A DNA stretch of 64,000 bases, taken from Flavobacterium poyangense (GTDB lineage: Bacteria > Bacteroidota > Bacteroidia > Flavobacteriales > Flavobacteriaceae). The notes under the pieces were generated by a model. That model saw only the letters and a list, made by a program, of their open reading frames with translations. It did no database searches and was not told the DNA's origin. Both the position numbers and the translations under genes were made by a program. Location of the stretch: positions 576,709-640,708 of the forward strand of contig NZ_JAALLN010000002.1 of NCBI RefSeq assembly GCF_011751075.1. Reading direction: 5' to 3'. Below are positions 1 to 8,503 of the stretch, in pieces. The number at the start of each line of letters is the position of its first letter. Position 1 is the first letter of the stretch.

Positions 1-1
1 A

Positions 2-1015
2 CAATCAGAGGTTGTTGCTAAAGTAATTCAGGGTGGAGAGTTAAAATCTAAAAAAGGGGTTAATCTTCCAAACACTAAAATTTCTTTACCGGCACTGACT
101 GAAAAAGATATAGCCGATGCGATTTTTGCTATCGGACAAAAAGTAGACTGGATTGCGCTTTCGTTTGTAAAAACACCTCGCGATTTACAAGACTTACAGG
201 AGTTGATCGCTCAGCATTCGGAGTATAAAATTCCGATTGTTGCTAAGATCGAAATGCCGGAAGCTCTTGAGAACATGGATAAAATTGTAGCGTATTGTGA
301 TGCGTTAATGGTTGCCCGTGGAGACTTAGGAGTTGAGCTTCCTGCACACGAAGTACCATTGGTACAAAAAGATTTGATCAGAAGAGCCAAAACAGCCAGA
401 ATTCCGGTGATCGTTGCTACTCAGATGATGGAGACCATGATTACAAGTTTAACACCAACAAGAGCAGAAGTAAATGACGTTGCCAATTCGGTAATGGATG
501 GTGCTGATGCTGTGATGTTGTCAGGAGAAACGGCTACAGGAAATTACCCGGTACAGGTTATCCAGAAAATGAGTCAAATTTGTGAAGCGGTTGAAAATTC
601 TCCGCTAATTAATGTTCCGCAGAATACACCTCAAATCAAAACAAAACGTTTTATTACTAAAACAGTTTGTCATCAGGCAGCTTTATTGGCTAATGAGATT
701 AACGCAAAAGCGATTTGTACTCTAACAAACAGTGGATATACTGCTTTCCAGATTTCGGCATGGAGACCGGCGTCAGCACATATTTTGGTGTTTACTTCAA
801 ACCGAAGAATCTTAACACAATTGAATTTATTATGGGGAGTAAAATCATACTTCTATGATAAAGACGAAAGTACTGATGATACGGTAACTGACGTTAACAA
901 AATAGCGGTAGAAAAAGGATATGCAGTAAAAGGAGATTATTTGATTAACCTTGCGGCAATGCCAATTAAAGATAAAGGAATGGTAAACACGATGAGAGTT
1001 TCTGAAATAGAATAG
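2..1015 (+). CDS. pyk: Pyruvate kinase, C-terminal 337 residues (5' end outside window)
   Basis: Glycolytic enzyme that converts phosphoenolpyruvate and ADP to pyruvate and ATP in the cytosol. The reading frame is open from base 2, so the gene starts upstream of the window. Visible family motifs are VAKIEMPEALEN with the catalytic lysine, MVARGDLGVELP, TQMMETMI and DGADAVMLSGETA. The regulatory C-terminal alpha/beta domain follows, from about base 640. The length fits a normal enzyme of about 475 residues whose N-terminus is cut off by the window edge. A strong rho-independent terminator follows within 40 bp, so this is probably the last gene of its transcript. The identification is firm. Confidence 0.97.
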   Translation, partial: QSEVVAKVIQGGELKSKKGVNLPNTKISLPALTEKDIADAIFAIGQKVDWIALSFVKTPRDLQDLQELIAQHSEYKIPIVAKIEMPEALENMDKIVAYCDALMVARGDLGVELPAHEVPLVQKDLIRRAKTARIPVIVATQMMETMITSLTPTRAEVNDVANSVMDGADAVMLSGETATGNYPVQVIQKMSQICEAVENSPLINVPQNTPQIKTKRFITKTVCHQAALLANEINAKAICTLTNSGYTAFQISAWRPASAHILVFTSNRRILTQLNLLWGVKSYFYDKDESTDDTVTDVNKIAVEKGYAVKGDYLINLAAMPIKDKGMVNTMRVSEIE

Positions 1016-1044
1016 TCCTCTCGTTTTACTCCGTTTATACTATA

Positions 1045-1083
1045 TAAAAAACCATCAAAAAAATGCTTTTTGATGGTTTTTTG
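1045..1083 (+). terminator. Rho-independent terminator of pyk
   Basis: A hairpin with arms AAAACCATCAAAAA and TTTTTGATGGTTTT around a short loop, followed by a T run. It lies 30 bp after the pyk stop codon. Confidence 0.85.
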
Positions 1084-1132
1084 TTTTAAAGAAAACTCCG
1101 AATTGACTCTTGTTGCGGCAATACTAAAAGCT

Positions 1133-1230
1133 GCCACGAATTGCCCGAATTTTCACGAATTATTTTTTTAACTAAGAAAATCTGTGGCAGACTAAAAAAG
1201 GCAGGCACAGATTGCACTGATTTAAAGATT
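1133..1230. repeat. Dispersed intergenic repeat (CACGAATT and CAGATT words)
   Basis: Contains GCCACGAATT, TTTCACGAATT, AATCTGTGGCAG and GGCACAGATT in sequence. These word-like half-palindromes recur in many intergenic regions of the window. The unit lies between the convergent pyk and T9SS genes and has no coding potential of its own. Confidence 0.7.
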
Positions 1231-1264
1231 TTTTTTGGATTCGATAGTACTATTTAACAACTTT

Positions 1265-2659
1265 TTACTTTTTCACTATGGTTTTGGTTGTTTTTCCTTT
1301 ATCAGTAACTATTTCAAAAAAGTAGTTCCCATTTGGTAAAGGACTCATATCAATTACATTTTTTTCGGTTGTTTTTATAAGTTTACCCAGAGCATCATAA
1401 ATAGTTATTCCTTTTAGCTGTACATTTTCCTGTAGGTCTATCGTGACCGGCTGCGAGGCAGGATTGGGATATACTACGGCAGTTGTATTTAAAAATTGAT
1501 CTGTACTCAATGGAGAAAAGAGCGACGATAAATCATAGACGCTAACTTTACCCGAATCTTTGCCATTAGTATCATTCCAAGGTGCGCTGATTGCCAGGGT
1601 TAGACCATCCCCGGAGAGTGAAATGCTTTGACCGTTCCCATCATCGTCTTGTTCTCCATCAATATTTTTACCTATTTGTGTCCAAACACCCGCTGCGTAT
1701 TTATAAATCATTACACGACCTGATTTTACCTGATCGTTATGAGGGTTTCCAATGGCTAAAATGGTACCATCATCAGAAAGAGAGACATCAATAGTATTGC
1801 GACTTGACGATTTATGTTCTATATCAGTTCCTAGCTGTACCCAATTCCAATTTCCTCCGGCATTTCGATAGACCCTTACAATACCGTTCCATCCAACAGC
1901 AGCCACAGTAGTACCATCGCCGGAGAGCAAAACTTTATAACCAAGACCTTCATTCTCTTTTCCAAAAAAATCCATTTGTCTCTGCCAATTCCCCCCAATA
2001 TTAGATAAGATTTTTACTACACCTTTAGCGTCCGAAGCACCGAATGAACTTCCGGTAGCAAGAGTATTGCCATCTCGAGATAGTGAAACATTATCGGCAA
2101 AATTTATTCTGTTTCCAATCTGTGGCCAAAAATGACGGCCAATTTTTCTAAACACAGCGGCACCCGCACCATTTGCAACAGCCAAAACGCTACCATCTTC
2201 GGAGAGTGAAATATTTTGGGTATAATTGCTAGGGACTTGAGCTTCCGTAAAGATGATTTCTGCCGGCCCCCTATTATCATTGGTATTAAACACCGATACC
2301 AGATAGCAAAGTTCTTTTAAATTGGTACGAGGGTTGAAAATATCAAGATTTTCTGCAATAGCGATGGCACTACCGTCTTTTGATAATGAAATTGTTGCGT
2401 TTCTGTCTGATTTTTCATAGATAGGATTTCTGGTTGTGATCCAGGTCCGTGCAGTATTTTTGTAGACCTGGATCTCGCTCATTTTTTGCCCATTTATATT
2501 TGCTTCAGGTCCTCTGACAGCCAAGATATCGCCATTTTTAGAGAGCGAAATGTTTTGGCCAAAATTTTCGTTGGCTGTTTTTCCATAAATAGCATCCCCA
2601 ATTTGCGTTTGTCCGAAGCTTAGTAAAGGGAAAAGAAGAATAAATAATTTTTTTTTCAT
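1265..2659 (-). CDS. T9SS-exported beta-propeller-like protein
   Basis: 464 residues. An N-terminal signal peptide (MKKKLFILLFPLLSFGQ) is followed by at least six repeats of the pattern SLSxDGxxLAI, spaced about 50 residues apart (for example LSKDGSAIAIAE, LSEDGSVLAVAN, LSGDGTTVAAVG). This looks like FG-GAP or WD40-type blades. The last 75 residues form a type A T9SS sorting domain (VYPNPASQPVTID, GKLIKTTE, PNGNYFFEIVT, ending KTIVKK). It is therefore predicted to cross the outer membrane by the type IX system and be secreted or surface-anchored. Ligand and function are unknown. It has its own promoter-like box 45 bp upstream. Confidence 0.85.
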   Translation of the reverse strand: MKKKLFILLFPLLSFGQTQIGDAIYGKTANENFGQNISLSKNGDILAVRGPEANINGQKMSEIQVYKNTARTWITTRNPIYEKSDRNATISLSKDGSAIAIAENLDIFNPRTNLKELCYLVSVFNTNDNRGPAEIIFTEAQVPSNYTQNISLSEDGSVLAVANGAGAAVFRKIGRHFWPQIGNRINFADNVSLSRDGNTLATGSSFGASDAKGVVKILSNIGGNWQRQMDFFGKENEGLGYKVLLSGDGTTVAAVGWNGIVRVYRNAGGNWNWVQLGTDIEHKSSSRNTIDVSLSDDGTILAIGNPHNDQVKSGRVMIYKYAAGVWTQIGKNIDGEQDDDGNGQSISLSGDGLTLAISAPWNDTNGKDSGKVSVYDLSSLFSPLSTDQFLNTTAVVYPNPASQPVTIDLQENVQLKGITIYDALGKLIKTTEKNVIDMSPLPNGNYFFEIVTDKGKTTKTIVKK

Positions 2660-2704
2660 GTTTGTAGATTTTGATGTTTCTAAAATCAGATTTTATATAG
2701 AAAG

Positions 2705-2712
2705 CAAATTTA
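2705..2712 (-). promoter_or_regulatory. Candidate -7 box (TAAATTTG) of the T9SS gene
   Basis: Matches the Bacteroidota TAnnTTTG consensus on the minus strand, 45 bp upstream of the start at 2659. A TTA triplet lies at about -33 spacing (2733-2735). Assigned by motif only. Confidence 0.5.
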
Positions 2713-3212
2713 TATTTACCATGGACAGAATGTAATTGTAATTAATTTCCGACATGTATAAATTTATATTCATTATTTTTTCTTTTTTTCATGTTTGATT
2801 TTTATAAAACAATACTTTTTATGGTTTCATTTTAAAAAATGAAACATCGTAAGACCGAATTGATACGATTCCAGTGTTTTTAAATGTTTGATTTTAAGTC
2901 GTTTAGATGAAAAATATTAAAAAAGTGTAGATCTTAAAACCCCCAAATCAGAAACCATTTAAAAGTCCAATCCGGTTTATGGCAATAAAGTTTTGTCTCA
3001 CTCTAATCAAGTTGGGTGAAAAGTTTTTTTAGTATTTCTTATCCCTACAACAAACAGGAGAATTATTAACAAATCTTAGGACCATGAAACAAATCAATTT
3101 TAGATGCAGATTTAAAAATGCGATACCATATTGCCTAAGGTAAAAGGGATTAATACCTAATTATATGTAAGAAATGTATATACACATATGTGTTAATTAA
3201 AGAAAAATGATT
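2713..3212. other. AT-rich intergenic stretch, no gene seen
   Basis: About 500 bp between divergent genes. I see no open frame with coding character, no tRNA-like fold and no strong hairpin. A few short direct AT-rich motifs are present, but nothing can be supported as a feature. Confidence 0.6.
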
Positions 3213-3220
3213 TATCTTTG
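3213..3220 (+). promoter_or_regulatory. Candidate -7 box (TATCTTTG) of the DUF4136 gene
   Basis: Exact TAnnTTTG match, which would leave a 5' leader of roughly 135 nt before the start at 3364. The -33 element is weak. Confidence 0.4.
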
Positions 3221-3363
3221 AGTGTGTTGTAATGATTTGATTTGTAATTCATTATATTTATGGGTAAAGCCTTTTATCTAAATATTCCAGTTCATTTGAG
3301 ATTTAATTAAGATTTTAAAATTTCAACTCAGCTTAAATTAATTATTAATTTAAATACCACAAG

Positions 3364-3942
3364 ATGAATATTAGAGCAAATCTTCGTTTAATTCCAATGT
3401 TACTATTGGTTTTATTTTACAGTTGCTCTCCAACTGTAAAAGTTACCACAGATTATGATCATGCAACTAATTTTAGTGAATTTAAGACTTTTGCTGTGTA
3501 CGATTTAAAAGCACAGGAAGGTCAGGTCAGCCAACTCAATGTTGATCGTGTTACAAGAGCTATTCGTGCAGAAATGATTGCGAAAGGTTTCTCGGAAACA
3601 GCAAATAATCCGGATTTAAAAGTAAATGCGGTTTCTATTCTAAAAAATAAACAATCTGTTACTGCCGATTCTAATTTTTACGGCTATGGAGGTATGTATC
3701 GCCCATACAGATATTGGGGTGGTGGAATGATGGGCGGAGGAGCAACTACAACATTCAATACCTACAATTATGTTGACGGTTCCCTTGTAATTGATATTGT
3801 ATCTGCAAAAACTCAAAAGCTGATTTGGCAGGGAATAGGTAATTCTCAAATAGACAAAACACCTAATAATCCAGAAGAATTTATTTCAAATTCGATCAAG
3901 AAAATCCTTGAAGGTTTTCCTCCGGGTTTAGCAAAAAAATAA
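3364..3942 (+). CDS. DUF4136 family lipoprotein
   Basis: 192 residues with a lipoprotein signal (LLLVLFYSC, Cys21 as the probable lipidated residue), followed by SPTVKVTTDYDHATNFSEFKTFAVYD, which is typical of DUF4136 N-termini. The middle is rich in Gly and Tyr (about residues 100-130). The domain closes with VIDIVSAKTQKLIWQGIG, also characteristic of the family. It is predicted to sit in the outer membrane facing the periplasm. The molecular function of DUF4136 proteins is not known. It stands alone, 130 bp upstream of an AraC-type gene in the same direction, and may or may not share its transcript. Confidence 0.85.
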   Translation: MNIRANLRLIPMLLLVLFYSCSPTVKVTTDYDHATNFSEFKTFAVYDLKAQEGQVSQLNVDRVTRAIRAEMIAKGFSETANNPDLKVNAVSILKNKQSVTADSNFYGYGGMYRPYRYWGGGMMGGGATTTFNTYNYVDGSLVIDIVSAKTQKLIWQGIGNSQIDKTPNNPEEFISNSIKKILEGFPPGLAKK

Positions 3943-4075
3943 GCAGGCTGTAAAAAGTTATAATAAAGCTGTACCTGTTATTAATTTGGTAAGTGTGACT
4001 TTATAAAATAGTAGCAGGCTTCAATCTGAAATTGTTTACAAAGCAATATATTAATTCATTTAAACTTAATATATT

Positions 4076-5257
4076 ATGATGGAAATACTACTTTCTCTTT
4101 TCTTTTTTATTGCAATGATTGTTGGTTGTGCAACTTCTTTCAGGATTCTTTTTTCACGAAAAAAGTATTCCAAAAGTTTCTTTTTAGGACTATTTCTTTT
4201 TAGTCTGGCAATGGTAAGTTTTTATAATTTTTATTTGTCGGTAACAACTTTCAAAGATTTTCCGGATGTATTCAGTATCACAAAAGCATTTGTTTTTTTG
4301 GTAGCGCCCTGTTCTTTTTTATATGTTAGAAATGCTCTGTTTACTGCCAAAATGTTTAGAAAATACGATTGGCTTCACTTTTTGCCTTTTACTGTATACC
4401 TTAGCTTAACTTTAATAGTATGGCTTGCTGCGGATACAAATATTGGTATTATTAAGTATATTTCTTCCGGAACAGAAAGTCCTTTTACCGTATTAAGTCT
4501 TAGCGTTTGGTTGTTGTATGCTTTCTGGCAGACCATGATGATCTTAAATTTTGATATGGAAAAGTGGAAAGGAAATCAATATAAAAAAATGAAAACGATA
4601 TACTGGCTAAAGATTTATAATCTGGTCATTTTATTTTTGTTTTCGGCGCTCTTTGTGCATTTTTTTCTAAAAAACAATAGCGAAATTGCAGACCTCTCTT
4701 GCCGTGTTTTGATTTCGTTGGTACTTGTTTTTACAGTGGGACGGCTTTATTTTAGGCCTTATATTTTTGCAGATACAAATGAGACTTTTAGTTTTGAAGA
4801 GGATGAGACTTTACTAATTGAAGTAAACGAAGTCAAAGATGCAATGCCATTAGTAAAAGAATTAACTCCCGAAAAAAGACAGCAGTATTTACTAAAGCTG
4901 GACACTATTTTTTCTGCTAAAAAACTCTTCCTGAAAAAGGATTTTGTGATTCGCGATCTGGCTGAAGAAACCGGGATATCGGTACACCAACTCTCCAACT
5001 TAATCAACTCAGAATTTAATCTTCATTTTCAGGATTATGTAAATCTGAAAAGGATTGAGTTTTTTAAAGAAAAAATAAACGATCCGGAATGGAAAGACTT
5101 ATCACTTGAAGGAATGGCCTGGGGCTCCGGATTTAAATCCAGAACAACTTGTTTTAGAGCATTTATAAAACATACCGGATTGTCTCCTTCTGAGTATTTT
5201 AAAACAATCCGAGTTGATTCTGATAAAACAAATGTTTTTTATTTAAAACAATCCTGA
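4076..5257 (+). CDS. Membrane-anchored AraC-family regulator
   Basis: 393 residues. The N-terminal 230 residues contain seven hydrophobic stretches (for example the one beginning MEILLSLFFFIAMIVG, then FFLGLFLFSLAMVSFYN and VFLVAPCSFLYV). The C-terminal 110 residues form an AraC/XylS double helix-turn-helix: FVIRDLAEETGISVHQLSNL for the first helix pair and GFKSRTTCFRAFIKHTGLSPSEYF for the second. The architecture suggests a 7-TM sensor joined directly to a DNA-binding domain, common in Bacteroidota, but the signal and targets are unknown. ATG codons at 4076 and 4079 are equally possible starts. The isolated gene gives no functional context. Confidence 0.85.
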   Translation: MMEILLSLFFFIAMIVGCATSFRILFSRKKYSKSFFLGLFLFSLAMVSFYNFYLSVTTFKDFPDVFSITKAFVFLVAPCSFLYVRNALFTAKMFRKYDWLHFLPFTVYLSLTLIVWLAADTNIGIIKYISSGTESPFTVLSLSVWLLYAFWQTMMILNFDMEKWKGNQYKKMKTIYWLKIYNLVILFLFSALFVHFFLKNNSEIADLSCRVLISLVLVFTVGRLYFRPYIFADTNETFSFEEDETLLIEVNEVKDAMPLVKELTPEKRQQYLLKLDTIFSAKKLFLKKDFVIRDLAEETGISVHQLSNLINSEFNLHFQDYVNLKRIEFFKEKINDPEWKDLSLEGMAWGSGFKSRTTCFRAFIKHTGLSPSEYFKTIRVDSDKTNVFYLKQS

Positions 5258-5384
5258 AACTAAAAAAGAAAGACTACAGAACAGTTGTTAAGGGCTGTTA
5301 ATTTTTTTTTGAATTTATTAGTAGACTTAATCTTGACTATTGATCTATATGACGTAACTATTCAGCAATTTACTTCAAAGTAAT

Positions 5385-5505
5385 TCGTGGCAAAAAAATA
5401 CTAGCCACTAATTTTCACGAATTGAATTTTTAAAATTTAGAAATAATCAGTTTAATCCTTTTAATCTGTGGCAAAATAAAAAAAAGCAGCCACCGATATA
5501 TTTTT
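5385..5505. repeat. Dispersed intergenic repeat cluster
   Basis: Contains TTCGTGGCAAAAAAA, GCCACTAATTTTCACGAATT and TTTTAATCTGTGGCAAAA. These are inverted and direct copies of the CACGAATT and CCACAGATT words found elsewhere in the window. The 342-bp gap between the AraC gene and the amidase holds this cluster and the amidase promoter, and nothing else I can see. Confidence 0.65.
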
Positions 5506-5553
5506 GTAGATAATGGATATATTTTTGAACGAACTTAAAAAGATGTTTTTTCT

Positions 5554-5561
5554 TACATTTG
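5554..5561 (+). promoter_or_regulatory. Candidate -7 box (TACATTTG) of the amidase gene
   Basis: Exact TAnnTTTG match located 38 bp upstream of the start codon at 5600. Confidence 0.5.
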
Positions 5562-5599
5562 ACATGAGTTTTTCAAATTAAAATATATATCAAATTCTT

Positions 5600-6388
5600 A
5601 TGGAATACAATTTAATTACAAAGGATAAATCTCCAAATTTTGCAAAAGACAGGGTGAATTCGAATCATCCGGTTAAGGGGAATATAGAATGTATTGTTTT
5701 GCATCATACTGCACAAGCTACTGCAGAACAGACTGTTTTGGAGTTTAAACTACCGGCTCCGGGAGTTAGTTCACATTATGTTGTTGGTCCCAATAGAGAT
5801 GTTTATCAGATGGTAGAGGAAAAGGATGCCGCTTATCACGCGGGGATTAGTTATTGGAGAGGCAAGACAGGTCTTAATTTTACATCTATTGGTATCGAGC
5901 AAACGAATCTTGATGGTAATTTACATGCTTATACAGAGGAGCAAATAGAGTCTGTTATTGCACTGTGCAGAGATATTTTGTCCAGATACATGATTCCCGC
6001 AATTAATATTGTGGCACATTCTGATATTGCGCCGAATAGAAAAATAGATCCGGGTTTTTTATTCCCATGGGACAGACTTGCAGCAAATGGAATTGGGGCA
6101 TACCCTAAGCAAGAATTAATAGACAGCTATCTTAATAAATTACAAGGAGAGCTTAAATTTCTCTTTAAGACAGAATTTATAGATAAAGGACTTATTCTTT
6201 ACGGATATGCCCCCACTTTAAATGTAAATTATCAGCAAAGAGCAATGGCTTTTAACAGGCATTTTTGTAAAAATGCAAATCCCGTTATTGATGTATTAGG
6301 TTTGGCGAAACTTCTGGCATTGATAGAAGAATATATTTCTTTAAGTCAATTGAATTCCTTTATCGAAGATTGTAAAAAGTATAATTAG
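5600..6388 (+). CDS. N-acetylmuramoyl-L-alanine amidase (Amidase_2/AmpD-like)
   Basis: 262 residues. Cleaves the lactyl-amide bond between N-acetylmuramic acid and the stem peptide of peptidoglycan. The zinc ligands of the AmpD fold are visible as His35 in VLHHTA, His140 in VAHSDIAP and Asp150 in KIDPGFLFPW. Glu100 in SIGIEQTN is in the usual catalytic region. The second half, after about residue 165, is a helical extension that may help bind the wall. There is no signal peptide, so it is either cytosolic (muropeptide recycling, as AmpD) or exported by another route such as a toxin system or lysis. The 3' end of the gene is duplicated downstream, with a hairpin. Confidence 0.88.
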   Translation: MEYNLITKDKSPNFAKDRVNSNHPVKGNIECIVLHHTAQATAEQTVLEFKLPAPGVSSHYVVGPNRDVYQMVEEKDAAYHAGISYWRGKTGLNFTSIGIEQTNLDGNLHAYTEEQIESVIALCRDILSRYMIPAINIVAHSDIAPNRKIDPGFLFPWDRLAANGIGAYPKQELIDSYLNKLQGELKFLFKTEFIDKGLILYGYAPTLNVNYQQRAMAFNRHFCKNANPVIDVLGLAKLLALIEEYISLSQLNSFIEDCKKYN

Positions 6389-6537
6389 ACCAGACAGGTT
6401 TTTAAAACCTGTCTGGTCTAATTAATGGATTAGGGAAACTTTTGGCATTGATAGAAGAGTATATTTTTTAAGCCAATTGAATTCCTTTATCAAAAGGATA
6501 ACCAACAAGAAAGGTTTTTAAAACCTGTCTGACCTAG
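6296..6537. repeat. Tandem duplication of the amidase 3' end plus hairpin (period 128 bp)
   Basis: Bases from about 6426 repeat the last ~95 bp of the amidase gene and its hairpin. GGCATTGATAGAAGA starts at 6316 and again at 6444, TTGAATTCCTTTATC follows in both copies, and both end in AGGTTTTTAAAACCTGTC. The second copy is non-coding on the plus strand and slightly diverged. Confidence 0.85.
6387..6419. terminator. Palindromic hairpin repeat at the amidase stop codon
   Basis: A 33-nt near-perfect palindrome with arms GACCAGACAGG and CCTGTCTGGTC and an AT-rich centre. It overlaps the last base of the stop codon. Related copies lie at 6511-6533 and 14349-14379. It probably works as a terminator in both directions but has no long T run, so it may be a mobile hairpin repeat instead. 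Confidence 0.6.
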
Positions 6538-7387
6538 GTTTAGTTAATAGTTTGTTTTCTTTACGACAGAAGTACAACAATATCGCGACAGCAATAAGAC
6601 AAAATACCATGGCCTGGAGGGTGCCTTCAGGACCAAATTCGCCTCCGGTTATTAATTCCGGCCCTTGGATTTTGGAGACCAACAAACTATTTGTTTTTTG
6701 ATTTCCGGATGTTATCGCACCAAAAATACCCGATTGCATAAAATTCCATGCAAAATGTATGGCAATCGGAAACCATAGATTACGGCTGTAGATAAAAGCA
6801 ACGCCAAGTAGTAAACCGGCTTCAACAGCAATACATAAGGCAGAAAGAAAAGTGCTGTTTTCATTTGGTAAGTGTAAAGCACCAAAAAGTATCGCAGAAA
6901 TAAGCAATGCGATATAACTTCCCAGTTTCTCTTCAAGAATTCTAAAAATAATACCACGGATTAAGATTTCTTCGAGAATTGCAACAGTAAAGGCTATTGT
7001 AAGCGGAATTATAATAAAAGAAACAGGATTTACAGAAATAATAGTAAAATCGCCATTTAAATAAATGACCATAATGGTCAAGGATTGCAGGATAACCCCA
7101 ATTAAAGTTCCGAGGAGTAAATTCTTTGCAAGATTGTTGGTTGTTAATTCGGTTATTTTTCTCTTTTCATATTTACTAAAGAAGAAAATATAAGTTGTTA
7201 TTGCAAGAGCAGAAACAATAAGACCTTTAATAAGGTTCCTGTAATCTTTGTCAAAAGAAATCAATAGTTTTCCGGCAATTAGCTGTGTAATGTTAACCAC
7301 GACAAGACAGGCGATTAAGCCAAGAACAATTTTTGTGATCGGAAAATTTAAAATTTTTTGTTTTGTAGTCAGAGTTTGCATTTTCAA
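6518..7387 (-). CDS. CPBP family intramembrane glutamic protease
   Basis: 289 residues with about eight hydrophobic segments. The three Abi/CPBP (Rce1-like) motifs are intact: EEILIRG (Glu139, Glu140, Arg144), FGALHL (His172) and HFAWN (His211, Asn215). Members are membrane-embedded endopeptidases, sometimes linked to bacteriocin immunity or maturation. The substrate here is unknown. The last residues (KPRSDRF) and the stop codon are encoded by a diverged copy of the CAGACAGG hairpin repeat, so the native C-terminus has been replaced or extended by repeat sequence. The gene lies 73 bp downstream of an AraC-type regulator in the same direction and could be controlled by it. Confidence 0.85.
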   Translation of the reverse strand: MKMQTLTTKQKILNFPITKIVLGLIACLVVVNITQLIAGKLLISFDKDYRNLIKGLIVSALAITTYIFFFSKYEKRKITELTTNNLAKNLLLGTLIGVILQSLTIMVIYLNGDFTIISVNPVSFIIIPLTIAFTVAILEEILIRGIIFRILEEKLGSYIALLISAILFGALHLPNENSTFLSALCIAVEAGLLLGVAFIYSRNLWFPIAIHFAWNFMQSGIFGAITSGNQKTNSLLVSKIQGPELITGGEFGPEGTLQAMVFCLIAVAILLYFCRKENKLLTKPRSDRF

Positions 7388-7460
7388 TTTGGTTTAGGTA
7401 TTAAGTGGAGACAAAAATAAGTTGCCTCAAAACCAAAAAATAGAATGAAATTTGCCTTCT

Positions 7461-8258
7461 TTATAATTTTTGAAATTGCTTGGGTAAAAATCCGGTTTGA
7501 CTTTTGAAAGTTCGGATGAAATGACTTTGATCTGCAAACCCACATTGAAAACCAATTTCGGTAAGGTTACTTTCTTCAGATTTAATAAGAGAAAGGGAGC
7601 GGTTTATTTTTATTCTTCGCAAATATTCGCTCAGCGTACAACCAAAATATCTGGGAAAATACTTTGAAATCGTAATTGGGTTGATGTTTAAAACCGCTGA
7701 CAAGTCCTGTAAATTTGGATTCTCGTTCCAACAGTCGTTTAGTAATTCGTTTAAGCTCTTCACCCAAAACGGACTTTTTTCAAATTTCTCCAAATGACTA
7801 TGGGTATTTGACAATTGCGCAAACAACATCGTAATGGCATCCCCCGAAAATGTATCCGCAATCATACATTCTCTAAATATTTTAAGGATCAAAAATTTGG
7901 CAAGACTAGTATGCTGGATCGATTTCTCAATTATTTCCTCGGTAATTTGGAGTTCTTTGAGCAGATTTTCTTCAATTTCGATGTTGATGTTTTTAGAGGG
8001 AAAAAGAGTGCTGTGATTGAGATGTAGTTCGTCACTATGATAGAATAATAAAGAACCGGGGCCTACAGCATTACTTGAATTTTTACGTTTTTCTGATGTA
8101 CCTCCCTTTAAGAAAAGGGTCAGGTGCGCATTAGTATGAGAGTGCCATCCTTCAAAGACCTTATGTTGATACTCTGTTTCGACAACTGCAATTCCTTGTG
8201 AATTGTTGAAAATCTTTTTGGTATTGCCTAAGTATTTCTCTTTTTCCAGTTCGAACAT
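7461..8258 (-). CDS. AraC-family transcriptional regulator
   Basis: 265 residues. An N-terminal cupin-like sensing region (HKVFEGWHSHTNAHLTLFLKG and PGSLLFYHSDELHLN) precedes a C-terminal AraC double helix-turn-helix (NLQDLSAVLNINPITISKYF and IGFQCGFADQSHFIRTFKSQ). It probably binds a small ligand in the cytosol and regulates transcription. The nearest candidate target is the CPBP protease gene just downstream on the same strand. The ligand cannot be read from sequence. Confidence 0.85.
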   Translation of the reverse strand: MFELEKEKYLGNTKKIFNNSQGIAVVETEYQHKVFEGWHSHTNAHLTLFLKGGTSEKRKNSSNAVGPGSLLFYHSDELHLNHSTLFPSKNINIEIEENLLKELQITEEIIEKSIQHTSLAKFLILKIFRECMIADTFSGDAITMLFAQLSNTHSHLEKFEKSPFWVKSLNELLNDCWNENPNLQDLSAVLNINPITISKYFPRYFGCTLSEYLRRIKINRSLSLIKSEESNLTEIGFQCGFADQSHFIRTFKSQTGFLPKQFQKL

Positions 8259-8503
8259 GTCCTGTTTTAATTAGCTCCAATTACATGAGGCAAAATACTA
8301 TTTATTTGGAGAAAACTAGCAGTCAGGTAGTTTTGATTGTACAAGAGCGTTTGTTTTTTGCGTATTTGTAATATTTTACCGCCTAATAAAAAGATTGTGA
8401 AAAAATTAACCGCAAAATGGTGAATAAATTATAGGAAATTTAATTGTTTTGTAACAAATTAGAAATATTGAAGACTAATTTAAAAAAATCTTAAACATAA
8501 ATT

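Noticed and set aside
937..1137. Minus-strand open frame over the pyk end and terminator
   Set aside because: It overlaps a clear gene and its terminator on the other strand, with no family resemblance.
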